DNA of 64,000 bases from Citrus sinensis (taxonomy: Eukaryota > Streptophyta > Magnoliopsida > Sapindales > Rutaceae). The position numbers and the translations under genes were made by a program. The first letter of the stretch is position 1; each line of letters begins with the position of its first letter. The stretch is taken from contig NC_068558.1 of NCBI RefSeq assembly GCF_022201045.2, positions 558,001-622,000 on the forward strand. The letters are read 5' to 3'. The notes under the pieces were generated by a model. It saw nothing but the letters and a program-made list of their open reading frames with translations, ran no database searches and was not told where the DNA came from. Shown here in pieces: positions 23,695-35,983 of this stretch.

Positions 23695-25662
23695 TCAGAC
23701 CTTCGTTTCCTCATCATTCTGTTCATTTGCTGCAACTTTAATGTTGGCCTGATTCTGTTTGTTCTTCTCTGGATGTTCAAACTCAGCTAAATTTGCAAGT
23801 TCCTCAACAGCTTCAACGATGGATTCAATCCGAGAAGCAATTTCAATCTGAAATGAAGCAAAACTGACCATCGAAATCATTCCCATCAGAGGGATTGCAG
23901 CTGCTGGTTTGGAGCTTATTTTCTCCGTTCTCTTATTTTCAGAAGTTCCAGCTTCTGAAAGTGAAAGTGATTTTAAGTCATCTTTAAGCTCCTTCACTCC
24001 AGCATTCATTTCTTCAACTAACAAGTCTATGGTTGACGATTTTTTCATTGTCTTGATAATTTTCGCTAGCTCCTTTACGACCCTTGAAGAATTAGAGCTT
24101 ACTCTCAAGCAAGTATTGCAGAGAAGCTTCTTTATAAACTCCGGAGCCTGCTTGTTGATATTGCAATTGTTAAAGCTTGCATTAGTAATTGTATCAGGTT
24201 CTTCAAGAAGTAGTATAATTAATGAATGAATATGAATTGTACTACTAAGCGACTAGGGTTACCTGGTTCTCTGAATTGATGCAGGCATTGAGAGCCTCTA
24301 TGCAATAAGCACATCTGCGGACTGCTGCTCCAACTTTGAGGTATTGTTTCCAAGGATGTCTGAAGTTGAAGCGGCCATGGGCAGGCTCCCATCTAGCAAA
24401 GTTGGCCTATGTCAAAGCAAGGCCATTTTTATAACTTCAGTCAAAGATTATATATAAAAGTAATGAAGTGTATATCCATTTTACCAGTCCTGTCACATAC
24501 CATAGATTCTTCTGTTGCCTTTGTATTTAGTACACATTTGTAGCCTAGAAATACTTTTTGAGCTTCTCCCTCACAATCAGTTAGTCCCCCACTACGATTA
24601 AAATACTCGGCTACAGAACCTGAGATGATAGTGGGAAAGAGGAAAGACATTAGAGATAAATCACATGTACCATTAAAAAACTATTGCAAAGTTCAGAAAA
24701 ATGTGTATCCAAGTATCCAACAAATTATAGCAAAAGTACCGTCTATGGAATTGGCAAGTTTGTCCATGTTTCGAATGATTAGATTATAGAGATCCTTGCC
24801 AGCCCAAATTGGGCGAATAAGCATGCTAACAAGAATGCACAAAGAAGTTCCAATGACAATGGTGGATATTCTTTGATGTGCCATGTTAAATAGTTTATCC
24901 ACGCGATAACCTGATACTGTGACTAAGCTGAAGGTCAGGATGAAGATCAGAGCACCATAATCAAACCGGGCTTTTACTGTTGGAATAAATCTTGAGAAGG
25001 TAGCGGCAGAAGCTGGATTAAGAAAGATGGCACAACTTGAGTCAGTTTAGTTGTTTAGATGCTGCAAAACGAGGTCTTTTATTATGTGTAAACATAAGTA
25101 AACACAGACCTAATAGAAATAATGAGGCTCCAGCGATTAGGGGTTCAAGTTTCTCTCCTGATTGACTAGCAATCCAATGGACGCCAAGAGCAAGAAATCC
25201 CGCAAGGAGCGTCCCAAATACTCTGTTCAAACATTTAGCTATAGTTGCTCCTGCAATTGGAAAAAGTTTACGTTAGCTGATATTTTCAATGACGTCGAGC
25301 CACTTGAGTAGAAGAGACTTACCAACAGTGTTTTCAAACACAACCACAACCGTCATAATTGCCCACATGGCATTTCCTCCAACACCTTCATACAAAGGCC
25401 TCGTATAGTAAAACAGTGAGACCACAGTCAGTGCTATCCCCACCTTAAGGCAATGGATCACTTTTCTTGGGTCATCTACTCCTAGATCCCATGCTTTCTC
25501 GAGGAATCTCCATACTTTCAAAACCAACCCTCCAATCATGTTCTTCACGCCAAGCCAGAGTCTGCTGGCCAGGCCTGCCTCGGGAACCAACGTCTCCGAT
25601 GAGCCATCTGCCACCCTTATCTTCCATTCCACTCCATTGAACACTTCCTTCTGACAAGCCAT
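23695..25662 (-). CDS. Aluminium-activated malate transporter (ALMT) family anion channel
   Basis: Six exons, 25662-25323, 25250-25110, 25012-24740, 24619-24501, 24406-24263 and 24147-23695, join in phase to give 489 residues, the usual family length. The N-terminal half has about six membrane segments, starting near residue 69 ([19 protein letters not shown]) and including [17 protein letters not shown] and the conserved [20 protein letters not shown] block. The family WEP motif lies at residues 297-299 ([13 protein letters not shown]). The C-terminal half is a cytosolic helical region with one extra hydrophobic stretch ([14 protein letters not shown]). ALMTs form malate or other anion channels in the plasma membrane or tonoplast, acting in aluminium tolerance, guard cells and GABA signalling. 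An in-frame upstream ATG at 25743 could add 27 residues, but the MACQ start fits family N-termini better. Which branch it belongs to was not resolved. Confidence 0.95.
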
Positions 25663-25779
25663 TTTTGAGAGGTGATAGGCTATGTGTGTTAGTTTTCTAA
25701 CGGGGATGTTGAAGGTTTTAGTCCCCGGACACCCCGATACCATGCAATGGGAGGTTGTTGCTTGTATACTCAGCATGTG

Positions 25780-25793
25780 TATATATATAAAAA
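25780..25793 (-). promoter_or_regulatory. Candidate TATA box of the ALMT gene
   Basis: A TATATATA run reads on the minus strand about 120 bases upstream of the chosen start. Transcription near 25750 would place both in-frame ATGs (25743 and 25662) close to or within the leader. Confidence 0.4.
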
Positions 25794-26093
25794 GGAAGTA
25801 TACGGTATCAAGCACTAGCACTCATTTGTCAAAATAAAAACAAGAATAAAAAAGAGTATTTCAATGGCATGGGGATTCTAGAACCGTTTCTTGTTGTTTT
25901 TGGTAGGTAAGTTTGGCATTGTGGGACAGGTGGCCACCATCAATCTCTTGCGAGTCGTGCATACAGCATATGGGCATATGTTAATATAAATATACCTAAT
26001 TTATCTAAACCGAAATGCAGAGCCAAAAATCCTGCAATTCTCGCTATTTTTAATTGAATCTTTATTCTTTAATATTTGCCTTAGAGCCTGTTT
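25794..26093. other. ALMT upstream region
   Basis: No repeat or ORF of note was seen here; it should include distal parts of the ALMT promoter. Confidence 0.4.
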
Positions 26094-26414
26094 GGTATGA
26101 CTTATTTAAGAGTCATAAGTGCTTATTTAATCGTATAAGCACTTTTTAAAATTTTTTATGGTGTTTGGTTATTTTTTTAGTTTAAATAAGCTAATTTACC
26201 TCTACTAGGAAAAGCCTAAAATTTGAAATTTTGGGAGTAGAGGTTATAAAGCTTTTCTAAATATATATAATATAAAAAATATCACATAGTTTAATGGTTC
26301 AAAAGTGCTTTTTTTATTGACAACCAAACACCCAATGACTTTTTGTCCAAAAACTCTATTGGTATAAGCTCTACTGTTATAAGCTCTATTTAATAAGCTG
26401 TACCAAACGGAGCC
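26094..26414. mobile_element. Tourist-like MITE, second TTA family
   Basis: A 321-bp element starting GAGCCTGTTTGGTATGAC and ending GTACCAAACGGAGCC, flanked by TTA at 26091-26093 and 26415-26417. Internal words around aagtgcttatttaa and ataagc recur in both halves. It differs in ends and core from the 11518 element, so it is a separate family. No ORF. Confidence 0.75.
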
Positions 26415-26646
26415 TTAATATAATAATATGTTAGTTTAGCCCAAGAAGGGGTCACTTGTACTTTTCAAAATTTCATGAGGTAATCAATCACCTAATATCC
26501 CGGGCAAATCGTAGATTTATGATTTAGTTTCCAAGCAAAATATTTCCGCTGTTCATATATTCCTATATTGCCTGCCTCTAACAGCTAGATAAGGAAATTA
26601 CGAAGAGCACCGTCTGAAGAAAAGCATTAGGCATGATGATGACAAT

Positions 26647-26853
26647 TCATTGATCTTTGTATGTTATGATAAGAGTTATCTTCTTGTTGCGCCCTATATG
26701 TTGATGAACTTGAACATATCTCAATGCCCTTGTGGCCCCGTCTAATTTTCCTCTAACATATGCCCCAGAGTAATTTCGTCCAAGCATTTTATTCATGTGA
26801 CATAAAAAAGAAAAAAAAATGCTACCTGCATTGATCAGAAATTGAAATGACAT
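26647..26853 (-). other. Unrecognised 68-codon ORF with exon-like composition
   Basis: The second half of the translation (NKMLGRNYSGAYVRGKLDG followed by ATRALRYVQVHQHIGRNKK) has a varied, basic, protein-like composition unlike the AT-driven chance frames around it. A Met codon at about 26793 starts this better part. I do not recognise the family and saw no adjoining exon. It may be a small gene, a terminal exon, or a relic. Confidence 0.25.
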
Positions 26854-27390
26854 TTGTATGTTGTATGATCAATCTTTCCAGCTTCTTATTTGCTTACTAT
26901 GTTCGATCTTTCTGGCTTCTTATGTTGGTATTTATCTCATGAACAGAAACATATAGATTTTTTCTCCTCTGCACGACAGGTCCTCAACAAATTAGCTCAT
27001 AAATCCTAATCAAAGCTGGAGAAGCTATTGATTTTCACTAGAAAATTAACTATAAAAGCTCATAACCCACGTGAGCACGCCGTGTGTTTGCACAATAGGG
27101 CTAAAATTTTAAGCTAATTTTCTCGAGATTGCTAACTTTAGAACCTCGTCATCTTCAAGTTAAGTGAGGAACCCAAAACGGGTCAGCAATATTTTTATGC
27201 ACCATTACTTAAGAGGAGTACTGCGTAGACAAAGATGATAAAGTTATTATAAATTTGCTGCATGGAAAGCGTTAAATATTCCTTTGCAAATTAGGTCATG
27301 AGTAAGACAATCCAGGAAACCCAACGGTTTGATTTTTTTGGTCCAAGTGGGGGGGGGGGGGGCACTATTGTTTAAAATAGCATTTCAGTT

Positions 27391-27446
27391 GGTCTCTACG
27401 CTGATTTCACTTGAAAATGGTCTCTACGCTGATTTCACTTGAAAAA
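27391..27446. repeat. 28-bp tandem duplication
   Basis: Two adjacent copies of ggtctctacgctgatttcac plus ttgaaaat, differing at the last base, lie in intergenic DNA. Confidence 0.85.
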
Positions 27447-27780
27447 GGAGCACTTATCTCTCTTTACAGTGCTGTGCTGATTTGAAAGGCTAACTCAACT
27501 ATCAAAAAAATGCCTTTAAAGTTCACAGATTCTCACCAAATGTGATTATCATATGCTTACTATGGTAATTTACCAGAACTCATACATACTTCGGCAAAAG
27601 TTGATAATGACACTCAACCCTTATGTCTTAATCAAAGGTTGAATAAGCATTAACTGCCTTCACTGTTTCTGCATTAGCTACATACCTTTTTTTAAATATA
27701 TTTGCCCTTGTTTCATCTTGCGTCTTAGTCGGCTCTCTTAATAAGCTCAAATTCATATAGTGAAGGCAAGCTGATAAGTA

Positions 27781-27831
<51 letters not shown>

Positions 27832-27836
27832 AATTT

Positions 27837-28057
27837 TTTATTTTTTAGTTTTTGACCATGAGGTATCCTGGGGAGGGCCCCAACTGTGGGAGACACCTTT
27901 AAGCCCGTACTACAACCCAAACTAGAAGTTCCCGCTCGAACCGAGAGGCACAGGTTCTCCCAACAAAGACGACTTCCCTGCGACTCGAACTGGGGAGCAA
28001 ACCCAGTCAAGCCACTTAAGGGGATTCCATTGCCAGTGGAGACAACACTTTGTTGGT
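27837..28057 (-). mobile_element. SINE-like insertion
   Basis: A 221-bp insert read on the minus strand. Its head includes a Pol III B-box-like word (agttcgagtcgc) preceded by a possible A-box (ctggcaatgg), and it ends in an A-rich tail (seen as tttattttttagttttt on the plus strand). The same 16 bases, tgtgtgtgtgtaattt, flank it at 27821-27836 and 28058-28073. Because the duplication overlaps a TG microsatellite it is weaker proof than usual, but the shared taattt end supports it. Confidence 0.6.
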
Positions 28058-28073
28058 TGTGTGTGTGTAATTT

Positions 28074-28774
28074 GGTAAGAAACATTGGTACAAAATGATG
28101 AGGCATTTAAAATTGATAAAATTACCAATGCGTATCATTAGACTTGATAAACTTTCCACTAAAGTTTGGAAACTGGAATTGGAACACATTTTGATAATCA
28201 ATTAATCTAGCATGATTACAAGCTTAGAAGAGTTTCTTTTCATAACAATTTTAGTAAAATGAAATCAAATAAAACAGTATTCGTATGTAACATTCAGATA
28301 AGGGAGAGCCTAAAATTTTTCATTTGTACTTATGAAACAACATGTAGGTCAAAATACAATTCCATGGTTAGCCTACAATTAAACTTTGACTATCAGTTAC
28401 AGCATATAAACACACTATATATGGCAAAAACAACCAAAAAAAAAAACATACTATAAATGTTGCAAGAGAAATTTATATCATGGGTTTTGTTTCTTGTGAA
28501 AGGGAGGCTCCAACAAAAACCCCTTCTCCAATCAGGACCATTTGAGTAATCAGATTATATATTTCTTGCTTTTTCTTTGGACGCATTTCCTATACAACAA
28601 GACTACATCTTCATTGCCAAGATAGCTGAAATGGAATGAAGAACCACCATTGCCCTCTTCGGCTGCAGCTCTTCAATTTTCAGAACACCAATCACAGCAG
28701 GCCCTTAATAAGTGAATGCTCAAGGTGTATCTGAACTGTTTTTTACTTTGCATTTGATCATTGAAGTGTTCAGC
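28074..28774. other. Intergenic, including probable 3' untranslated region of the bHLH gene
   Basis: No ORF or bounded repeat is recognised. The part nearest 28774 is directly 3' of the bHLH stop codon. Confidence 0.45.
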
Positions 28775-31700
28775 TCAACTGATAGGCAGCAAAGGTTGCT
28801 GATAACTGTCTAGCAGAGGAATCCTATCATCCATGGCATTATTGGCTTGATTCATTGAGTTCATTCCACTCATGTTTGTTTGTTGTAGAAGCTGGACTAA
28901 GGACCAGATTATATCCAGCCTTGTTATATGCTCTACATTCTTGTTTTTCTGTAAAGCATTTTGCAATCAGTTTATGAGAAACTAAATTGAAGCCATGAGC
29001 CATATTAAGATGAAAACTTGTTGCTTTCTTGCTTACCTCAACAATGAAACGTGCCCATATCTTATCCTCTCGACGTTCCATCACTCCCTTCCAGATATTC
29101 AACCCAAAACCCCTAATCATATCTGTTATTTCAAGAAAGAATCCTCTATCCTCACAAAGCATCTGCATTAAAGTTGAGAAAAACGAAAATCAGTATGCAA
29201 GTTTTATGTGTATTAGATAATAAAAATCTTCTTGTCCCTCTCTCATACCTCTATAAGCATTTGGCGGGGTGTGCTGAGGTCCTGAACTATTATTGGGCAA
29301 CTCAATGTTGGACCCTCAACCTCACATGCCCATGTAGCACAGCCACCGCCACTATGACCCCCTGTGCTGTTGTCTTTCAAAACAACTTCATTCTCCTTGT
29401 CAATAAGCTAAAACAGGATGCAAATTTTATTTCGTTAGTGAACAATGGAAACCAGATCTAAGCTTGTTTAAGCCTGTTGTATAGCAAAAATAAACAAACC
29501 AATGTTGTATAGCAAAAATAAATAAACTAACCTTCGGTTCTTCAGCTTCTTTAATCTTATCTGCACATTGTGTTATGCTTTTTAAGAAAATCATGTGCTT
29601 GATTGTGAGATCCAACAAACAGTCAATGCTACACTGTTACATCAACAAAAATGAAATGCATTAGTTTTCCATTTATACAAAATATAGCAATGTTGTAAAG
29701 GAAACAAATTAATTCTATGTAATGGTAGGGCTTCTTTATTTTCCAGACTTTAATATTTGTACCTTTGCACCATTAGGGATGATGTCTCTCAACTCTTTGA
29801 GACGATCTTGGATCTGCTGACGGTCTTTGGGCCTTGGCCGTGTACTTTCCCCTGGTCTAGCTCTTTTTTTACTGAGTTTCATGTGTTTCTCAGGCTTCTG
29901 AGGTGACACTGCAACAGCATTTTCAGCATTGATGCTATAACTATCATCAATCCATAAGCCAACCTGTGACTTTGGAAGAACATCTTTTTTCCACACAAGA
30001 TTGTTTGTGTTCTGTTTGTTATGGACATCTTGCACCAAACTAATGCTTCCAGCAGAGCAAGGAAGTTTTATCCGCTGAACTTCATTACCGTTAGAGGAAG
30101 AACTTTCCAATTTCCTTCTTTTAGGACTGAAAAATTGATCCTCTAAACTACATTTAGCGATAGTACTAGGATTAGTCGAACTACGTAAAAGCTCTTCAAG
30201 CCTTAACTCAGAGAACAATCCTTTGCAGGGGCCAGATGCAGAACCAACATCCAGCTCCGTAATGCACTCTGACATATGAGTGCTAATAGCAGAGTGATCA
30301 CCGCTTACTGCAGGCTTTATGTAATCTTCCCAACATTCCCCAATATCAGCTTGTGCACAACCAGAATTAAGTCCCAAACCAACAAACAGATCATTTTCCA
30401 CACTATGAAAAAGCTCAGATTTCGATTGTCCATTGGCTAGGAATGCATCAGTAGTTGAACTTTGCACTGAACTACTCGGATGCATGATTGGATTGACCAT
30501 TGTAACATCACCCTCAACCATAGCATAGGAAACTGGAACACCTCCTGACAGTAAGAGATTATTACACATAGTGGTCTCCATTCTGTCAAAGCTATGGTCT
30601 GGTGAAGGAGCAAACCACTGAGATATATCATCCACTGCATGGGAGCTTGAGAGATCTACTGCAAAATCTGACAATTTAAACTCCTCTGTCAATCTGGGTA
30701 GGTTATTTGCAATCTCAGGAAGTACATCTTCAGTTTCAAGAAATATTTGAGAAGAATGCTGGTTGTCCATCATCTCCCCTGAGCTGGCTATAATAGTTTT
30801 TCCCTTGCCAACCAATCCCTCTGTGCTATACATTGAAGTGAACATTGACTCCTGGATCACACTTTCAGATATGAATGGTTGCTCAAACGAAGTCAAAATT
30901 GAACCTTCATCACTCCATGTACTAATGCAAGGTGTATTGGCAACCGAGTTTTGAACAGAACAAGTAGGCTGTAAAAAAACCTGCTGGCACTGAGTATCGG
31001 GATTATATGGTGACAGGACTTGAGCTTCTTGGCCAGCTGTTTGTGGTTTATTATAATTATAAGATGAGTTGATATGAAGGGGACATATCCTTCCATAATC
31101 ATTCTCTGATGAGCTCTGATCTGCCAATGAGCAAGGGTTTCCCATCACCTCCCTAGAGTTGCCACCATGAGCAGATGCAAGATTCTGAGTATAGGAACTC
31201 CCAGGTGACATTAAGGAAGCAAAGATTGCATTTAGATCATAGTTTCCACTGTTTAAAGATTGTGGCGTGTTTTCCAATTGGATAACCCCATCAAAATTTT
31301 CCATCTCTTGAAACAATCTTCTTGTCTGATCCAAAAACTCCAAGTTCTCCAACATCTGCAACAGCAACGCCTTTACAATCAATCAATTGCATTCAACCAT
31401 GCCAGAATTATCTCTGTAGCTTAATTACTGAAAGTGTAAGTTCACATTTGAATCAAAATAACCATATAAACCAGCTGAAAAAATGTACATAGTTCATAAT
31501 AGGATCTCTCGTAGTAAAGTGCAACCCTCCATCATGCATTAATGACGATAGAATTAAATACACACATCCCAAATTCTGATTATAAATATACTAACCTTTT
31601 GGGTGGATCCAAACTGCAGCACTCCTCGTGATTCCACTGGGACTACTGCAATTGTCTGTAAACAGCACATAAATGTAACTAATATTGCTGATGGCATGGA

Positions 31701-32992
31701 TGATCAATATTCAATAATATTATATCATTCTCTTTTGCAACAGAAGCTACCTGTATTCCAAATGAAAATTGGCCATGAAAGTCTGAATCACTCTGTAAAT
31801 AAGAGGAAAGTTACAATTTAGTACATAAAAACCAGCCAGCATCCACTTTTTCTAAATTGACGGATCGAGTAAAGTAAAGAACAATTTGACAAGAAGTGGT
31901 GCTTGTGAGCTAATTGACAATAACTGATTTAATTGCTATTCAAATAGAAGTAATCGCTGAATTACCAGAAATACATCTTGACTTCTAGCAAGGGAGTTCC
32001 ATCCTCCACCACGAGCATCAGAGAACATCCATTTGTGCTTTCCAGTGATAGCGACTTCACCAATTATTCTGCATTAAGCAATAACATCGAGATCAAGCCT
32101 TTGAAAGTCCTTTCAAATGCTACAGCTTCAAAAAAAGTCAAAACCAAATGATCTTGCAAGTGAATTTTTGGGAAATTAATAGTTGAAGAAGTGACCATAA
32201 GAAAATTAAACATACCCTTCACCCAGCGCGTGAGCCTGTAGAAGCATACTACTGACAACAGTTGCCATTCGTTCATCATAGTAAGCATCTTCCAGAGTCA
32301 ATAACCTAAACAATCCAAAGGTGAATACACATTAAAAGATAGAAAATAAAAAAGGAATAAATTTGCTAACAATATTAATCATTAAACAACTTTATGTTTG
32401 CTTCGAGAAATTCTTTAATCTTCATAAAAATGGAAGCAGTTGCTTGAAATGTTGAACAAAAAGTATAGTCCTTACTCCTTGGCCATGTTATGCAATCTTA
32501 TAACAAATATAAAGAAAGCAGTTTTACGTATTTCCTCAGAAAGAAATATATAAAACAAAAAATTTGCTAAGAGATCTGAATCCACAAAGAAGAAAATTAG
32601 GGACAGAAAACCAAGTCATAATCAAAGAACACATATCAATTGTTCACGCTCCCATTTTCTCTCCACATTCGAAATTCAGATGAAATTTGTTGACTTGCAT
32701 ACAAAAGTTCAACCTCGCCTCATGACAGCTAAAAATTTAAAACAGTATGCATGTTTTCGGGGGGGGGGGTGTGGGAGGAAAAAACTCGTGTCGTGGTGTC
32801 GTAAGAAAAATTAAATATTTGTTACAAACTTGAAGCCAAAAGGCAGCAAAAGTTGGAAGAAAGCGAACAAAAGAAACAAAATTTTGCAAAGACTTACATG
32901 GAGTTTCGCTTATCAAAACACCAAAATACACCATAAGACCACCCACTACAGCAACATAAACTCTTAAGCGTCCTCTTTAGAGCCGAACCCAT
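28775..32992 (-). CDS. LONESOME HIGHWAY-like bHLH transcription regulator
   Basis: Ten exons (32992-32898, 32305-32216, 32068-31966, 31792-31751, 31655-31596, 31355-29763, 29633-29532, 29407-29249, 29162-29037, 28948-28775) join in phase to give 847 residues. The N-terminal LHW/MYC-N domain (about 1-170) begins MGSALKRTLKSLCCCSGWSY and contains VLTL-type and IIGEVAITGKHKW blocks. A long, Ser-rich, low-complexity middle follows, then a nuclear-type basic stretch (LSKKRARPGESTRPRPKDR) and an atypical bHLH (about 635-690) whose loop is NGAKCSID, as in the LHW group. A C-terminal domain (GFFLEITDMIRGFGLNIWKG) resembles an ACT-like dimer fold. Known LHW-family role: these proteins pair with TMO5-type bHLHs to drive vascular cell division and xylem formation. 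A second ATG (MGEAE) lies in frame five codons upstream. Which LHW paralogue it is was not resolved. Confidence 0.93.
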
Positions 32993-33332
32993 TTCTGCTT
33001 CACCCATTACACCAGCAAAATCAAAAGTTCAAGACCCAAAAACTCACTTCTTACAACCCCATTAACCGATTTGACATCCGAGTCAACCAGCCAGCCAGCC
33101 TCCTTAATCACAACTGTTTTTTCAAAACAAAGAACACACTTTCCCGCACTAAAAAGATAAAGCCAAGAAGTATGGAACGAGATAAAAAAAGAATGTGGGT
33201 TTCTGAAAGTAAGTTGCAGGAAGTTGTTTATGTGAGTAACTAAAGAGTTTGTATGTTCATAATAAAAAGAATATACATATATATATGGATGCATAAAGTG
33301 GCTGAACTTAAAAAGCTCGTTTTGTGACACTT

Positions 33333-33341
33333 TTTTATATA
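33333..33341 (-). promoter_or_regulatory. Candidate TATA box of the LHW-like gene
   Basis: TATATAAAA reads on the minus strand about 340 bases upstream of the start codon, predicting a leader of about 310 nt. That leader contains the 95-codon upstream ORF 33294-33007 described in the findings. Confidence 0.45.
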
Positions 33342-35869
33342 CAAGAGCAACTAAGCAAGTGAAGATGAAAAAGCAGAGTTTTCTGGCCTAAATTATTGAG
33401 TATGTTTTTCTTTTTTCAATTTTTTTTTGTGGGGGGGGGGGTTAGTGGACAAAAAATGAAATCTGATCATAACAGTCTCGATCTTTGAAGGGGAAGAACA
33501 AGACTGAGATCTTCAACATTTAATATCTCTTGTCTTGTGCTTTGTTGTTGTCCGGTTTGATACTTTGATTTGTCCCACCTCGTATGTTTTTTTACCGGCT
33601 AAAACCGGGAATGGCAGTTGGTTTTCTCTTTTGTTCCCGTTTAATATCTCACGATAATTTTATAATCTCTCGAGTCAATTACGTTGGTAGATTGAATAAT
33701 AATATGTGCAAGATTTGTTATCTTTTTTTTTTGGTCATAATGAGTCGAAATTTGTTTACGTATAATAAGATTTGTTAGCTTTCGATTTACTCCTTCTAAA
33801 TTAAATGTTGATGATCGGTATTAGATACACTAGATTTCGGATCGATTACGGAAGAATTGCTATGCTTTATAATATATATATTTTTCTTTTATCCACGAGA
33901 CTTTATTATGTTTAATTATGATTTAAAGATTTTAATAGCCTATTACATTACTTGTTAATTCAGATCTTTGTATTTGTTGCATTTTTACTGTGTAACTTTA
34001 TGGTTCAAAGATTTTATTTGGGGGTGCTAATGATTTTGTCATAAAAGCTGAAGAATACTAGCTAATTTATGTAATCTAATTATTTGATGGTGTATTTATC
34101 ATGTTTGATAAAAGACAAATAGATTAAGAAGAATAAAATCTTTATAAAAAAAACAAAATCAGAAAGTATGTTGAATATTTGTTAAGCCAAGATAAATAAT
34201 CTTTGCTCATTTCTATCACTTTGATATAATAAAGTTCTACACAAAATCTCATCATAATCAAGATAAAAAAAACACTTAAAATCTTCAGCCACTATCTAAT
34301 CTAAGTTCAAAACAAAATTGTAGTGATAATAAATAAATAAGTTTTAACATTTAATACGAAAAGGTCGAAGCCCTTGCACATGGCTCGGAGTCGCCCATCC
34401 GAGCTTTTAACCCCAACAGCGCAACAAATCGAGTGCATGGCTAAGTGCAAGTCAGCAGCTCCGACTCGTGTAAGGCTCTGGGAGTGGGCGGTGGGACTTT
34501 GTGGACCCAATTGCTAACTTTTTCTTCTTTGATAGCGCGTGCTCTCACTTTTAACCACTTAGATTTTATAGTAAATCAACCTTCTAAACATTCATTTTCA
34601 GATAATATCCACACTTTATAAAATACCAATTTAACCAAAATAAAATAATAATTCTTGTTCAGTGAAACTTTAATCATTCTCTCATCCGTGCATGTATTTT
34701 AGTGTTGTTTTGTTGCCAACATATGTGCATATATTTTAAATTTTATAAGATAAAAAATTTTACATAAAAGAATAAAGAAATTCTACAAGGCAAAAAATAA
34801 AAAAAGGTAATAAAGTGTATAATAATAATTCACATATTTTTATTTTATTTCCGAACAAATTTTAATTACTAACAGTTTATAGTTGGATTTCAAGAGAAAA
34901 AAGAAAAAAAAAATGAGGGCTTGGGCATAAATTTTGTATCTCACGCTCCCAGGAAGGAAGTAGTGGCGGCAAGCGACGGCTAGGGAAGCGTCGCCGCCGA
35001 AGAACACAGGAGGCTGGGGTGGTGGGTCCCACAATTGGGGTTGGGGTGGGGGGGTGAAAACAGAGGGACTGGTCCCCACAGAAAGGTTTTTGTGGGGTTT
35101 GTAGGGATCATTTTCTGATACCACATTCTGCCATTGCCTCCTTTTCCTTTCATTACCCTGCCCTCCTTGCCATCGATCCATCCCCATTTTTATGTTTTGT
35201 GGGAATTTGTAGCCTCCTCCTCCTTTCCTTTTTTTTTTTTTTTTTTTTTTCTTGCTTAAACTTTACTCATTTCCATTTTCCTCCAGTTCGTTCATTATGT
35301 ATATAAATGTTAAAATCTTAAGTAATAAATAAGAAATGTGGCCAATTGTGGTGCTGCTGGTGGGTGCAAGTCCCTGAGTGGTCTAATGGATGACAACTAC
35401 GACGGATTGTTCTACCTAAAATGGAAAGCAATGAATTTAGACTGTGACTTTTTGTCTCTGCTGTTCAGCCCTTAAATAAACGGGTAAATTACGCTGTAAT
35501 CCCTAAAATTTAATCATCAATTGAATTCGTAGTTGCTACATAAAATTTAATATAATAACAAAAATATGTTTCATGTCATTTTTAGGAATAACAGGACGAA
35601 CTGAGAAGGATATATGCCTTGAAGAATTTATCCTATAAGGCCCTCTTTTGATATATATATGTATATATGTATATATTTATTTATATAAAGAAAAACTAAA
35701 AGCAGAGAAATTGTTACTCTCAATTTCCATATATCTAATATCATGATTTTCTTTTAATTAATACCGTGCTTACTAATCTTACGAAAACATATTTGTATTA
35801 TGATTTATAAAATGAGTAATACCCATTAAAATAGTTTATCCAATCTTCTCAATGTTAATGACATGACAA
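33342..35869. other. Intergenic region upstream of the LHW-like gene
   Basis: Includes a G-run (33430-33440) and AT-rich tracts. Two GC-richer stretches stand out. One is 34345-34510. The other is 34920-35190, with a 115-codon minus-strand frame that is Pro/Gly-rich near its middle but ends in a poly-Phe tract, so it looks fortuitous. A poly-T run sits at 35230-35250. No gene is recognised. Confidence 0.45.
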
Positions 35870-35970
35870 CCAACAAGCGTGTAGATCAATTGGTATGAGA
35901 ATGTTCTAATTTAATTAATCATTGTCTTTAGTTCGAGACTTGAGAATGCAACTACCTTAAAAAAAAAATG
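35870..35970 (+). mobile_element. Short tRNA-derived SINE
   Basis: A 101-bp insert with an A-box-like word (tagatcaattgg) about 45 bases before a B-box (agttcgagactt), followed by an A-rich tail. It is flanked by aatgacatgacaa (35857-35869) and aatgacataacaa (35971-35983), a 13-bp target duplication with one mismatch. The size suggests a truncated or very short SINE. Confidence 0.7.
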
Positions 35971-35983
35971 AATGACATAACAA

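Larger units (their letters stand above)
26418..27836. other. Intergenic with tandem duplication and microsatellite
   Basis: Contains an unrecognised 68-codon minus-strand ORF (listed), a G-run at about 27350-27362, a 28-bp tandem duplication at 27391-27446 and a (TG)n(TA)n(TG)n microsatellite at 27780-27831. No gene could be assigned. Confidence 0.5.

Noticed and set aside
32760-32770. G-run as possible quadruplex
   Set aside because: A single homopolymer run in an intron without the four spaced tracts needed.
34840-35187. 115-codon minus-strand frame with Pro-rich middle
   Set aside because: Ends in poly-Phe from a poly-A tract, has no recognised motif and no exon borders; treated as fortuitous.
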